DNA of 64,000 bases from Tahibacter sp042701255 (GTDB taxonomy: Bacteria; Pseudomonadota; Gammaproteobacteria; Xanthomonadales; Rhodanobacteraceae): positions 5,456,001 to 5,520,000 of the forward strand of contig NZ_CP170554.1 of assembly GCF_042701255.1 (NCBI RefSeq). Direction: 5' to 3'. Each line of letters opens with the position of its first letter. Within the stretch, counting starts at the first letter, position 1. Both the position numbers and the translations under genes were made by a program. A model generated the notes under the pieces. It worked only from the letters and a program-made list of their open reading frames with translations, did no database searches and was not told where the DNA came from. This document shows, piece by piece, positions 1-8,058 of this stretch.

Positions 1-259
1 CGAAGCCGTGGAGCCGCTGCTCGACAAGATCATGCCGGGCTTCGGCGAGACCTTCCGCGCGGTCAGCTACGAGGAGATCGGCACCTCGACGATGCAGTCG
101 CGCGCGTTCGCCGGCCTGTCCAACAACTCCTTCGTGTTCTGCCTGCCGGGTTCGACTTCGGCCTGCCGCACGGCCTGGGAAAAACTGATCCGCGTCCAGC
201 TCGATGCGCGCACGAAACCCTGCAATCTCGCCGGCCTGATGCCGCGGCTGCGCGAATAG
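1..259 (+). CDS. moaB: Molybdenum cofactor biosynthesis protein MoaB, C-terminal part
   Basis: The reading frame is open at the left edge of the window (codons begin at base 2) and ends at a TAG at 257-259, so only about the last 85 residues are present. The segment contains EEIGTSTMQSRAFAGL, PGSTSACRTAWE and QLDARTKPCN, which match the C-terminal half of the MogA/MoaB family closely, including the GTSTxQSRA and GSTxACR turns that line the molybdopterin site. MoaB-type proteins act in cytoplasmic molybdopterin adenylation or a related late step of cofactor synthesis. The gene ends 56 bases before the polyphosphate kinase 2 gene on the same strand. A GTG at base 8 is inside the family fold and is not the real start. 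No other moa genes are visible here. Confidence 0.88.
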   Translation, partial: EAVEPLLDKIMPGFGETFRAVSYEEIGTSTMQSRAFAGLSNNSFVFCLPGSTSACRTAWEKLIRVQLDARTKPCNLAGLMPRLRE

Positions 260-315
260 ACCGCGCCGCGTCCGTTGCCGATACCGCCGCCGTCCACACG
301 ACCGGGAGCCGCACC

Positions 316-1092
316 ATGGGCGACATGAAGCGCAAGGATTACGAAGCCGCCCTCGAACCGCTGCAGCGCGAGCTCGTCGACGCGCAGCGCTGGATCATGG
401 AGGAAGGCAAGCGTCTGATCGTGGTGTTCGAAGGCCGCGACGCGGCCGGCAAGGGCGGCGTGATCAAGGCGATCTCGCAGCAGCTGAACACGCGCGGCTA
501 TCGCGTCGTCGCCTTGTCCAAGCCGAGCGAGCAGGAACGCGGCCAGTGGTATTTCCAGCGCTACGTCGAGCACCTGCCCGGTGCCGGCGAGATCGTCCTG
601 TTCGACCGCAGCTGGTACAACCGCGCCGGTGTCGAGAAGGTCATGGGCTTCTGCACCGATGCGGAATACCGCCAGTTCCTCGAACAGACCCCGTCGTTCG
701 AGCGGCTGCTCAGCGACTCGGGCACCCTGCTCGTCAAATACTGGCTGACCGTGGACCAGGCGCAGCAGGAGGAACGCTTCGCCGAGCGCGCGGCGGATCC
801 GCTCAAGCGCTGGAAGATCTCGCCGATCGACATCGCCGCGCGCGAGAAATACGCCGACTACGGCAAGGCGCGCGACGCCATGATCGCCGCGACGCATGCG
901 CCGGACGCACCGTGGTTTCTCGTCGATTTCAACGATCAGCGCAGCGGACGCCTGAACCTGATCCGCCATCTGCTCGACTGGCTGCCCGACCGCAAGGTCC
1001 CCGAGAAGCCGCTGAAGCTGCCCAAGCTGAAAGGCAAGCCCGGCCGCGAGCAGGTCGCCGATGCGTCGCGCTGGGTCGAAGAGCATTGGTGA
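316..1092 (+). CDS. ppk2: Polyphosphate kinase 2 family protein
   Basis: A 258-residue single-domain PPK2 enzyme, which transfers phosphate between inorganic polyphosphate and nucleotides in the cytoplasm. Visible motifs are the Walker A loop EGRDAAGKGG (residues 39-48), the Walker B region LFDRSWYNRAGVE (from about 95, with Asp97 and Arg98) and a basic lid element DPLKRWKISPID near 170. The length fits a one-domain PPK2; the subclass (ADP versus GDP or AMP preference) cannot be read safely from sequence. The ATG at 316 is the chosen start and the next in-frame Met is only three codons later. It follows moaB by 56 bases and its 3' end faces the acylphosphatase gene across a palindromic repeat element. 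Confidence 0.9.
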   Translation: MGDMKRKDYEAALEPLQRELVDAQRWIMEEGKRLIVVFEGRDAAGKGGVIKAISQQLNTRGYRVVALSKPSEQERGQWYFQRYVEHLPGAGEIVLFDRSWYNRAGVEKVMGFCTDAEYRQFLEQTPSFERLLSDSGTLLVKYWLTVDQAQQEERFAERAADPLKRWKISPIDIAAREKYADYGKARDAMIAATHAPDAPWFLVDFNDQRSGRLNLIRHLLDWLPDRKVPEKPLKLPKLKGKPGREQVADASRWVEEHW

Positions 1093-1099
1093 TCGCTTG

Positions 1100-1276
1100 G
1101 GTTGCGACGAGCCGCAAGGCGAACCGCAACGTCGAGGTCTCGTCGCATCGAAGAGTCTCGAGCGAGGAAATCCGCGCCGGGTTACGCGGAGGCCGGCGTC
1201 GCCGGGATGGCTTCGATTCCCGGTTTTTTGCCCGAATGAAACCTCGATGTTGCGGTTCGCGTTGCTCGCCGCAACC
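1100..1276. repeat. Inverted pair of REP-like palindromes (doublet, copy 1)
   Basis: The left arm (1100-1138) and right arm (1241-1276) are inverted copies of one another: each carries GGTTGCG..GAGC..GCGAACCGCAAC followed by a (G/A)TCGAGGT tail, and each arm can itself fold through GTTGCGG/CCGCAAC. The 177-base unit lies between the 3' ends of the convergent ppk2 and acylphosphatase genes. A second doublet lies at 48622-48793 and a single arm at 37860-37896, so this is a dispersed family. Confidence 0.8.
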
Positions 1277-1311
1277 TATGCGCATCGTCGACGCGTTTCG
1301 TTCGCGCGGCG

Positions 1312-1578
1312 TCAGCCGGTCACGAATCCCTCGCGGCCTTCGGCCTCGGCGGCTTCACGGCGCACCTCGCCGACGCGCGCGAGCGGCGGTCCCTGCTGCA
1401 GCCATTGCGCGAGCGCCTCGATCGCCGCGGCTTCGCCTTCGGCATAGACCTCGACGCGGCCGTCGGCGAGATTGCTCGCATAGCCGGCCAGATGCAGGCG
1501 CAGCGCCTCGGTGCGCGTGGAGGCGCGGAAGAACACGCCCTGCACGCGACCGCTGACGAAGAAACGCGCGGCCGGCAT
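1312..1578 (-). CDS. acyP: Acylphosphatase
   Basis: An 88-residue protein of the size usual for acylphosphatases, which hydrolyse carboxyl-phosphate bonds in small acyl phosphates in the cytoplasm. The signature GRVQGVFFR (10-18) carries the catalytic Arg18, and GYASNLADGRVEVYAEG holds the catalytic Asn36. The usual GVGFR is here GVFFR, a mild change outside the catalytic residues. The gene starts one base beyond the stop of the upstream thioredoxin-like gene, on the same strand, so it is probably the last gene of the yihY-tlpA-acyP run. Its 3' end faces ppk2 across the palindromic doublet. Confidence 0.93.
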   Translation of the reverse strand: MPAARFFVSGRVQGVFFRASTRTEALRLHLAGYASNLADGRVEVYAEGEAAAIEALAQWLQQGPPLARVGEVRREAAEAEGREGFVTG

Positions 1579-1579
1579 T

Positions 1580-2083
1580 TCAGTCCTTGATGCCGATCGC
1601 GTCGCGCAGCATCGCTTCGTCGATCGGCCCCATGAATTTCTTGGCCACGCTGCCGTCGGGCGCGACGAGATAGGTCGTCGGCAGGCCGCGCGGGGTTTCC
1701 AGCGACTTGGGCGGATCGAAGGTGTCGACCTGGGCGATCGGGAAACTGACCGGATGCTTGGCGAGGAAGGCCTTGATCTCCGCGACGTCGGTGTCCTCGT
1801 AGGCGAGCCCGATCGCGCGCACGTTCTTGTGCGCCGTGACGAAGCGCGACAGCTCGGGCAGTTCCTTGATGCAGGGCGAGCACCAGGTCGCCCAGAAATT
1901 CAGGATCACCCAGTGGCCTTTGTGTTCGGCGAGATCGAAGGTCTTGCCGTCCAGGGTCTTGATGCTGAGCTCGATCCTGGCAGGTACGTCCTTGGCGGAC
2001 GATTCCTTGGCCGGTGCGTCGGCGGCGGCGGCCGGCAGCGCAGCGGCGCAGGCGAGGACGAGTGAGGCGAACAGGGTCTTCAT
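1580..2083 (-). CDS. TlpA/ResA-like periplasmic thioredoxin-fold protein
   Basis: A 167-residue thiol-disulfide protein. Residues 1-21 form a signal peptide (LVLACAAALPAAAA), followed by a short linker and a thioredoxin fold with the active site WATWCSPC (Cys68 and Cys71). A cis-Pro loop is seen in RGLPTTYLV and the protein ends KKFMGPIDEAMLRDAI, typical of the TlpA/ResA/DsbE group. These proteins reduce or isomerise disulfides in the periplasm, for example during cytochrome c maturation, but no ccm genes are nearby, so the client is unknown. The ATG at 2083 overlaps the stop of the upstream yihY gene in an ATGA arrangement, which decides the start and suggests translational coupling. Confidence 0.85.
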   Translation of the reverse strand: MKTLFASLVLACAAALPAAAADAPAKESSAKDVPARIELSIKTLDGKTFDLAEHKGHWVILNFWATWCSPCIKELPELSRFVTAHKNVRAIGLAYEDTDVAEIKAFLAKHPVSFPIAQVDTFDPPKSLETPRGLPTTYLVAPDGSVAKKFMGPIDEAMLRDAIGIKD

Positions 2084-3405
2084 GATTGCTCCGCGACATC
2101 GGAAACCGTCACCGCAGACCGGGACGGCGGGGGAAAAATTTCGCTGAGACGCACGTCGAGCGAATTCTGCAGACCGCCGGCGACGTCGCCGATCAGACGC
2201 GCGAGTTCCGACGGCAGGGCGCAACGCGCGGTCTCGGCCGGCGCGACGGTCAGCGGCAGCCGGTACAGGCCGCATTCGTAGAGATCGAACAAGGTCACCG
2301 CGTCGAGGCTGCGCACGAGCACCCATTCGCCGAACTCGGTGCGCCGGACCATGCCGGCCGCATGCAGATCGGCCAGATAGCGCTGCAGCAGATCGTCGGT
2401 CAGGAAGCGCTCGCGCTCGCGCAGCGCTTCGCTGTGCAGACCCCGTCCGGCGCGCTGCGCGTCGACGAAATGGCTGATCACGCGCAGCAGGCCGACGAAT
2501 TCGTGGCCCGGCGCCAGGCATTCGTGCTGGCCGCGGTATTCGAACGCGCTGATCGCCGCGCAGACCGAAGCGCCAAGCAGCACGACGAGCCAGGACAGGT
2601 AGATCCAGAGCATGAACACCGGGATCACCGCGAGCGCACCGTAGACCTTCTCGTAGGAGGTCAGGGTGCCGAGGTAGAACGCGAAGCCGCGCTTGGCCAT
2701 CTCGAACAGCACGGCGGCGAGCAGCGCGCCGATGGCCGCGTCGCGCAGACGCACGGTGCGGTTCGGAATCACCAGGTAGCTCGCGATCAGCGAGACCCAG
2801 ACGATCAGGAACGGCAGCAGGTTGAGTACGCGCGTCTTGATGCCGAGCTGGGCCTCGTAGCCGGCGATCAGCGGCAGCGCGAACAGGTAGGAGCTCAGCG
2901 CGAGCGCGGTGACCAGCAGCAGCGGGCCGAACGACAGCGCAGTCCAGTACATCAGGAAGCGCGACGCGGCCGTGCGCGCGGTGGCGACGCGCCAGATGCG
3001 GTTGAACGCGTCCTCGATGCTCATCATCAGCGAGACGGCGCTGATCAGCAGCACGACGACGCCGATCGCCGTGGCCTGGCTCGCGTTGTTGGCGAATTCG
3101 GTCAGATACGCCTGCACCGTGCGGCCGGCGGCCGGCACGAAATTGTCGAACACGAAATTGGTCAGGTCGGCCTGCCAGCGCGCGAACACCGGGAACGAGG
3201 ACAGCACGCCGAGAATCGCCGCGGTCAGCGGCACCAGCGAGATCAGGGTCGTGAACGCGAGCGCGCCGGCCGACTGCGGACAGCGGTCGTCGCGGAAGCG
3301 CTGCCAGAGGAATCGCGCGAACGCGTTGGCGCGGTCGCTGCTGACCTGGGTATGCAGCAGCGCCCACAGACGGGCTGCGGCGGTCGGCGGCGAATCCTTG
3401 CTCAT
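2080..3405 (-). CDS. YihY/BrkB family inner-membrane protein
   Basis: A 441-residue membrane protein of the YihY (UPF0761) family. The family signature is clear near the start: SAGALAFTTLISLVPLTAAILG, then five further hydrophobic segments up to about residue 290 (including YWTALSFGPLLLVTALALSSYLF and VFMLWIYLSWLVVLLGASV). The cytoplasmic C-terminal 150 residues resemble a winged-helix extension seen in longer family members (LTDDLLQRYLADLHAAGMV). The family was once called ribonuclease BN by mistake; its transport or other role is not established. The ATG at 3405 is chosen because the hydrophobic core begins about 45 residues later, as in relatives. The gene is divergent from wrbA and coupled to the thioredoxin-like gene downstream. 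Confidence 0.85.
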   Translation of the reverse strand: MSKDSPPTAAARLWALLHTQVSSDRANAFARFLWQRFRDDRCPQSAGALAFTTLISLVPLTAAILGVLSSFPVFARWQADLTNFVFDNFVPAAGRTVQAYLTEFANNASQATAIGVVVLLISAVSLMMSIEDAFNRIWRVATARTAASRFLMYWTALSFGPLLLVTALALSSYLFALPLIAGYEAQLGIKTRVLNLLPFLIVWVSLIASYLVIPNRTVRLRDAAIGALLAAVLFEMAKRGFAFYLGTLTSYEKVYGALAVIPVFMLWIYLSWLVVLLGASVCAAISAFEYRGQHECLAPGHEFVGLLRVISHFVDAQRAGRGLHSEALRERERFLTDDLLQRYLADLHAAGMVRRTEFGEWVLVRSLDAVTLFDLYECGLYRLPLTVAPAETARCALPSELARLIGDVAGGLQNSLDVRLSEIFPPPSRSAVTVSDVAEQS

Positions 3406-3578
3406 GCCTGGGCGGTTCCTGTCGGCGCGGGGCCGGGCGCCGCGATGATAACCTGCACCCTGTTCGCACCCCGTAACGGCGCGCCCGGCAACGGGACCGC
3501 CTGCGAGACGCCCCATGACGGCGGCCGCCCGGCGCCCACGCCGACGCCGCCCTGACCGAGTCCATTGCACGACCGCCG

Positions 3579-4178
3579 ATGAGCGAAATCCTGATCGTCT
3601 ACTACAGCCGCCACGGCGCCACCGCCCAGCTCGCCCGCCACGTCGCGCGCGGCGTCGAGGAAGTCGAGGGCATACGCGCCCGCCTGCGCCAGGTGCCGCC
3701 GGTCGCACCGGTCACCGAGACCGCAGCACCGCCCGAACCCGAAGAAGGCGCGCCGTATGCGACCCGCGAGGACCTGCGCGAATGCGCCGGTCTGATCCTC
3801 GGCAGCCCGACGCGCTTCGGCAACATGGCCGCGCCGCTCAAGTACTTTCTCGACGGCACCAGCGCCGAGTGGGCGTCGGGCAGCCTCGTTGGCAAGCCCG
3901 CCGCCGCCTTCACCTCCACCGGCACCCAGCACGGCGGCCAGGAATCGACGCTGCTGTCGATGCAGCTGCCGTTGCTGCATCACGGCATGCTCATCGTCGG
4001 CCTGCCGTTCACCGAACGCGGCCTGTCGGCCACGCGCGAAGGCGGCACGCCGTACGGCGCCAGCCACGTCGCCGGCAGCGACGGCGCACGGCCGATCAGC
4101 GAGACCGAGCGCGAACTCGCGCGCGCACTGGGCCGCCGCGTCGCCGACATCGCGCGGCGTCTCGGAGCGAATCCGTGA
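3579..4178 (+). CDS. wrbA: NAD(P)H:quinone oxidoreductase, WrbA type
   Basis: A 199-residue flavodoxin-fold protein. The FMN phosphate loop YYSRHGATAQLA (8-19), the segment LILGSPTRFGNMAAPLKYFLDGT, the STGTQHGGQESTLLS loop and the conserved LPFTERGL..GGTPYGASHVAGSDG tail identify WrbA, which reduces quinones by two electrons in the cytoplasm and limits semiquinone radical formation. The length matches the family. The stop overlaps the start of the DUF2069 gene in a GTGA arrangement, and that gene in turn overlaps the acyl-CoA dehydrogenase, so the three genes form one translationally coupled unit. Confidence 0.93.
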   Translation: MSEILIVYYSRHGATAQLARHVARGVEEVEGIRARLRQVPPVAPVTETAAPPEPEEGAPYATREDLRECAGLILGSPTRFGNMAAPLKYFLDGTSAEWASGSLVGKPAAAFTSTGTQHGGQESTLLSMQLPLLHHGMLIVGLPFTERGLSATREGGTPYGASHVAGSDGARPISETERELARALGRRVADIARRLGANP

Positions 4179-4540
4179 ACCCGCGCCTGCTCGGTCTGAT
4201 CTGCTGGGGCGCGCTGATCGCGCTGCATCTGCTCTGGCACGGCTGGCTCGCGCCGCCGCTGAACGGCTCGCCGCTGCTCGCGCTGGGCCTGACCGTCGGT
4301 CCGCTGCTGCTGCCGCTGTTCGCACTGCGCCGCAGCCTCGGCCGCGCGCTGCTGTGGGTCGGCATACTCGGCCTGTTCTATTTCTGCCACGGCGTCGTGG
4401 CCGCCTGGGGCGAACCGCGCGCGCGCGGCTTCGCGCTCGTGGAGATCGTGCTGTGCCTCGTGCTGATCGCCGCACTCGGCTGGGGCGCACGCGGCTACAA
4501 GCGCGCGCCGCGGCCGCGCGACATCGGAGAGAGCCCATGA
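4175..4540 (+). CDS. DUF2069 family membrane protein
   Basis: A 121-residue hydrophobic protein with four predicted membrane segments: LLGLICWGALIALHLLW near the start, then SPLLALGLTVGPLLLPLFAL, LLWVGILGLFYFCHGVVAAW and FALVEIVLCLVLIAALGWG. The layout, and the short loop containing a FCHGV-like turn and AWGEPRARGFALVEI, match the DUF2069 family found mostly in gammaproteobacteria and often next to wrbA. No function is known. The GTG at 4175 is the chosen start because it overlaps the wrbA stop in GTGA; the stop overlaps the next start in ATGA. Confidence 0.85.
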   Translation: MNPRLLGLICWGALIALHLLWHGWLAPPLNGSPLLALGLTVGPLLLPLFALRRSLGRALLWVGILGLFYFCHGVVAAWGEPRARGFALVEIVLCLVLIAALGWGARGYKRAPRPRDIGESP

Positions 4541-6207
4541 CCTTCGTGCAGGCCGGCGCCGAACTCGGCAACCAGTATCACGACGACCGCGTGCTGCGCG
4601 GCCTGCTCGCCCAGCGTCTGCCGGCCGCCATGCACACGGCCATCACGCCGGAGCTCGCCGAACTCGGCGCGCAGGCGGCGCAAGCCTGGCAGCGCGAACG
4701 CGAACGCAGCGCGCGCGAACCGACACTGACGCACTGGGATTCGCAGGGCCGAAGAGTCGACCGCATCGAACTGACGCCGACCTGGCAGGAATCGCGCGAG
4801 ATCGCCGCGCGCTACGGCCTCGTCGCGGCCGGCTACGAAGAGACCTACGCCGAGCACGGCCGCATCCATCAGTTCGCGCTGGTCTATCTGCACCACGTGG
4901 CTAGTGCGTTCTTCACGTGCCCGCTGGCCATGACCGACGGCGCGGCGACCTGCCTCAAGGCCGCCGGCAATGCCGAACTGCTGGCACGCGCCTGGCCGCG
5001 CTATCTGAGCCGCGATCCGGCGACGTTCTGGATCTCGGGCCAGTGGATGACCGAGACACCCGGCGGTTCCGACGTCGGCAACAGCGAGACGCAGGCGCGC
5101 CGCGACGCCGACGGCCAGTGGCGGCTGTACGGCCGCAAATGGTTCACCTCGGCCGTGCAGGCCGATACGGCGCTGGCGCTCGCGCGGCCCGAAGGCGCCG
5201 GCGACGGCGCGGACGCGCTGACCCTGTTCTATCTGGAGCCGCGCGATGCGCAGGGCCGCTGGCGCGACCTCGTCGTCAACCGGCTCAAGCCCAAGCTCGG
5301 CACACGCGAACTGCCGAGCGCGGAGACCGAACTGCTGGGCCTCGTCGGCGAACCCGTGGCCGGCCTCGGCCACGGCGTGCGCGCGATCGCGCCGATGCTC
5401 AACGTGACGCGCAGCTGGAACGCGGTCTGCGCGATAGCGACCATGCGCCGCGCCATCGCGCTCGCGCGCGACTACGCGTTCAAGCGCCGCGCGTTCAGCC
5501 GCCTGCTGATCGAACATCCGCTGCACCGGACCACGCTGGCCGCGCTGCAGGCGGATTTCGAGGCGGCGTTCCAGCTGACTTTCCACGTGGTCGAACTGCT
5601 CGGTCGCGCCCAGCACGGCAAGGGCGACGCGGCCGAAGCCGCGCTGTTGCGCCTGCTGACGCCGCTGGCCAAGCTGTGGACCGGCAAGCTCGCGGTCGCG
5701 GTCTGCTCCGAAGCCGCCGAATGCCTCGGCGGAGCCGGCTACATCGAGGACGGCGGCCTGCCGCAGCTGCTGCGCGATGCGCAGGTGCTGCCGATCTGGG
5801 AAGGCACGACCAACGTGCTCGCGCTGGACGTACTGCGCGTGCTGCGCCATCCGGCCGCGCTGCAGGCCTGGCGTGATGCCTTCACTGCGATGCTGCAGGA
5901 CGTGCCGTCGCCCGCGCTGCAGACGGCCTGCGGGACTCTGCGCACGCGCGCGCAGGAACTGCTCGCACGCCTGGCCGTGCTCGCGGCCGATCCACTGCGG
6001 CTGGAAGCGGCCGCGCGCGAACTCGCGTTCGATCTCGCGCGCTGCTTCGCCGGGGCGCTGCTGCTGCGTCAGGCGCAGTGGTCGCTGGATCGCGACGGGG
6101 ACCCGCGCCCCGCTGCGGCCGCACGCCGCTTCGCCGCCGGTCTGCAGATGGCGCGCGACGAGGCCGGCGCGCTCGAGGACGATCTGCTGCTCGCGCGCGA
6201 CGGCTGA
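4537..6207 (+). CDS. Acyl-CoA dehydrogenase, AidB-like
   Basis: A 556-residue flavoenzyme of the acyl-CoA dehydrogenase superfamily, closest in layout to AidB/isovaleryl-type members. Visible features are the FAD-binding segment GQWMTETPGGSDVGN, the middle beta domain WRLYGRKWFTSAVQADTALALA, and the C-terminal helical domain with CLGGAGYIEDGGLPQLLRDAQVLPIWEGTTNVLALDVLRVL, where Glu422 sits in the position of a catalytic base. An N-terminal extension of about 100 residues (GNQYHDDRVLRGLLAQRLP) is as in AidB. It probably oxidises an acyl-CoA in the cytoplasm, but AidB proteins have also been linked to DNA protection, so the substrate is uncertain. A GGAGA Shine-Dalgarno lies inside the preceding DUF2069 gene, and the two overlap by ATGA. 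Confidence 0.85.
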   Translation: MTFVQAGAELGNQYHDDRVLRGLLAQRLPAAMHTAITPELAELGAQAAQAWQRERERSAREPTLTHWDSQGRRVDRIELTPTWQESREIAARYGLVAAGYEETYAEHGRIHQFALVYLHHVASAFFTCPLAMTDGAATCLKAAGNAELLARAWPRYLSRDPATFWISGQWMTETPGGSDVGNSETQARRDADGQWRLYGRKWFTSAVQADTALALARPEGAGDGADALTLFYLEPRDAQGRWRDLVVNRLKPKLGTRELPSAETELLGLVGEPVAGLGHGVRAIAPMLNVTRSWNAVCAIATMRRAIALARDYAFKRRAFSRLLIEHPLHRTTLAALQADFEAAFQLTFHVVELLGRAQHGKGDAAEAALLRLLTPLAKLWTGKLAVAVCSEAAECLGGAGYIEDGGLPQLLRDAQVLPIWEGTTNVLALDVLRVLRHPAALQAWRDAFTAMLQDVPSPALQTACGTLRTRAQELLARLAVLAADPLRLEAAARELAFDLARCFAGALLLRQAQWSLDRDGDPRPAAAARRFAAGLQMARDEAGALEDDLLLARDG

Positions 6208-6384
6208 CCGTCGCGCGCTGTACGGAGCGTCGAGCAAAGCGCCGCCGGGCTTCGTCCGTTGCAGCCGGATCGGGTCGAGCGAACTGCCGAACGCGCGCAA
6301 GATGGACGTCCGACGAGACCGCGAAAGGTGCAGGCGCACAGGGCTACCGACACCGGCTCGGCCATTCCGTACACTGCGCGCCCC

Positions 6385-6954
6385 ATGAACGATCAACTGC
6401 CCAGACACCTGGTCGGGCTCAGCAAATTCCTGAGCCTCGTGCTGCGCCACGATCCCGGCGCGATCGGCCTGGAACTCGACGCGAACGGCTGGACCGACAT
6501 AGCCACCTTGCTGGCCAAGGCCGCCGCTGCAGGCCGGACCATAGAGCGCGCCGATCTCGATAGCGTCATCGCCCTCAACGACAAGCGTCGCTTCAGCCTC
6601 AGCGACGACGGCCTGCGCCTGCGCGCCGCTCAAGGTCACTCGATCGCGGTCGATCTCGCGATCGCCGAAGCGACGCCTCCGGCACTGCTGTACCACGGCA
6701 CGGCACGGCGCTTTCTCGACGCGATCCTGCAGCAGGGCCTCAGGCCGCAGAGCCGCAACCACGTGCACCTGTCGGCCGACACCACGACCGCGACCGAGGT
6801 GGGACGCCGTCACGGCAGTCCCGTCGTGCTGCGCGTCGACACGGCCGCGGCGCTCGCTGCGGGCGTGCGCTTCTATCGCGCCGACAACGGCGTCTGGCTG
6901 GCCGATCCGGTGCCGGCCCATTGCCTGGCGCTCGCCGATCCGCCGGCGGCCTGA
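6385..6954 (+). CDS. kptA: RNA 2'-phosphotransferase KptA/Tpt1 family
   Basis: A 189-residue protein matching KptA/Tpt1, which in eukaryotes transfers the 2'-phosphate of spliced tRNA to NAD. The N-terminal winged-helix part has LSKFLSLVLRHDPGAIGLELD and NDKRRFSLSDDGLRLRAAQGHS; the C-terminal ADP-ribosyltransferase-like part has LLYHGTARRFLDAILQQGL, NHVHLSAD and VGRRHGSPVVLRVDT. The conserved Arg (LRH), His (YHGT) and Arg (GRRHG) are present, so activity is plausible. Bacteria lack the eukaryotic splicing pathway, and the natural substrate of bacterial KptA is not settled; RNA 5'-end capping with ADP-ribose has been reported for some family members. The ATG at 6385 begins the family core directly. 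It stands alone, 178 bases after the dehydrogenase gene. Confidence 0.9.
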   Translation: MNDQLPRHLVGLSKFLSLVLRHDPGAIGLELDANGWTDIATLLAKAAAAGRTIERADLDSVIALNDKRRFSLSDDGLRLRAAQGHSIAVDLAIAEATPPALLYHGTARRFLDAILQQGLRPQSRNHVHLSADTTTATEVGRRHGSPVVLRVDTAAALAAGVRFYRADNGVWLADPVPAHCLALADPPAA

Positions 6955-7074
6955 AGCATCCGCCCCCCTGCACGACGGCGATATGCCGCACGGCTACATG
7001 CTTCGAGGCTATCGGTGGGGCCGGCCGCGCGAGGCATAATTCCGCTCCGCTTTTCCGTTGCGCCAAGGATTCCC

Positions 7075-7560
7075 ATGCAGCACCTGACCATCGTCACCAC
7101 GGGCGGCACCATCGACAAGATCTATTTCGACGACAAGTCGGAATACCAGATCGGCGCCCCGTACATCGGCGACATCCTGAGCCAGCTCGGCGTCGCGTTC
7201 GCCTTCGACGTGATCCCCATCCTGCGCAAGGACAGCCTGCACATCACCGCCGACGACCGCGAGCTGATCCGGCGCACGATCGCACAGCAGCCGCATCGCC
7301 ACGTGCTGGTGACCCACGGCACCGACACGATGGTCGAGACCGCGCAGGTGCTGCTGGAGATTCCGGACAAGGTCATCGTGCTGACTGGCGCACTGAATCC
7401 GGCGCGCTTCCAGGGCTCGGATGCGGTGTTCAACATCGGCTGTGCGGTCGGCGCGCTGCAGAGTCTGGCCGACGGCGTCTACGTCGCCATGAACGGCCGC
7501 GTCTGGGATCCGCGCCACGTGCGCAAGAACCGCGCGGCGAATCGTTTCGAGGCGGGCTGA
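7075..7560 (+). CDS. Short asparaginase-domain protein (N-terminal domain only)
   Basis: A 161-residue protein equal to the N-terminal domain of type I/II L-asparaginases. The first catalytic segment TTGGTIDKIYFDDKSEYQIG and the second HGTDTMVETAQVL are present with their Thr residues, as are VIVLTGALNPARFQGSDAVFN and the interdomain-facing end GRVWDPRHVRKNRAANRFEAG. The C-terminal domain of about 150 residues that completes the active site in the dimer of full-length enzymes is absent. Because the protein ends cleanly with conserved residues, and short stand-alone forms occur widely in proteobacteria, this looks like a genuine short family and not a truncation. Whether it hydrolyses asparagine is unknown. 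The ATG at 7075 precedes the family start MQHLTIVTTGGTI. Confidence 0.85.
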   Translation: MQHLTIVTTGGTIDKIYFDDKSEYQIGAPYIGDILSQLGVAFAFDVIPILRKDSLHITADDRELIRRTIAQQPHRHVLVTHGTDTMVETAQVLLEIPDKVIVLTGALNPARFQGSDAVFNIGCAVGALQSLADGVYVAMNGRVWDPRHVRKNRAANRFEAG

Positions 7561-7695
7561 TCCGAGGCGGACCGAACCGGTTCGATCTCGCCGCAAGGGA
7601 ACCGCGCCGGACAGCGCTTGCGCACTCGATCGCGAGCGGAATGTTGCCGTGCCGCGGGAACCTCGACTTTTTTCGAGAGGCCCATAACGAAGAAA

Positions 7696-7720
7696 CCCCT
7701 GTCCGCGTGGCGAACAGGGG
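7696..7720 (-). terminator. Hairpin with T-rich tail on the minus strand
   Basis: Read on the minus strand, CCCCTGT pairs with ACAGGGG across an 11-base loop and is followed by TTTCTTC, a moderate intrinsic terminator. It could end transcripts coming from the protease gene or from an RNA encoded between 7730 and 8030. Its loop also holds CGCCACG-type bases complementary to 7781-7786, allowing a pseudoknot. Confidence 0.5.
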
Positions 7721-8030
7721 GTCTCCCGTTACTGTCGCCGGTCCGTGCACCGGCGACATTCAAGGCGATGGCCGTAACGAGCCACGCCGAACCGGGACGG
7801 CACGCAGGATCGCTGCGTGAGTACCGGGCTCCTCCCCTCCGAGGATGGTTGCGCACGCAGCCTGGGCTGACGGCGCGGTACGGTGGGTTGCGGCGTCTCG
7901 CGCCGCGAACCCGGAACAGGACCGGCGCCTGCTGCGCCGGTTGGGTCCCGAACCGCCGCCGCGGACTTGCCGCGGCGACGATGCGTCCCGTCGCGCTTCC
8001 TTGCGCGGCCACCGGCATTCCCGCCGATGG

Positions 8031-8058
8031 TTCGGCGCCGGCTGTGCCGGGCGCCGAA
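8031..8058 (-). terminator. Terminator-like hairpin downstream of the S8 protease
   Basis: TTCGGCGCCGGC (8031-8042) pairs with GCCGGGCGCCGAA (8046-8058) over a three-base loop with one bulged G, giving a 12-pair stem 22 bases after the protease stop. There is no clear T-tract, so termination efficiency is uncertain. Confidence 0.45.

Noticed and set aside
7690..7860. A known riboswitch class (cobalamin, c-di-GMP, fluoride, ZTP) in the convergent gap
   Set aside because: None of the conserved cores could be matched on either strand, and the position downstream of two genes does not fit a riboswitch.
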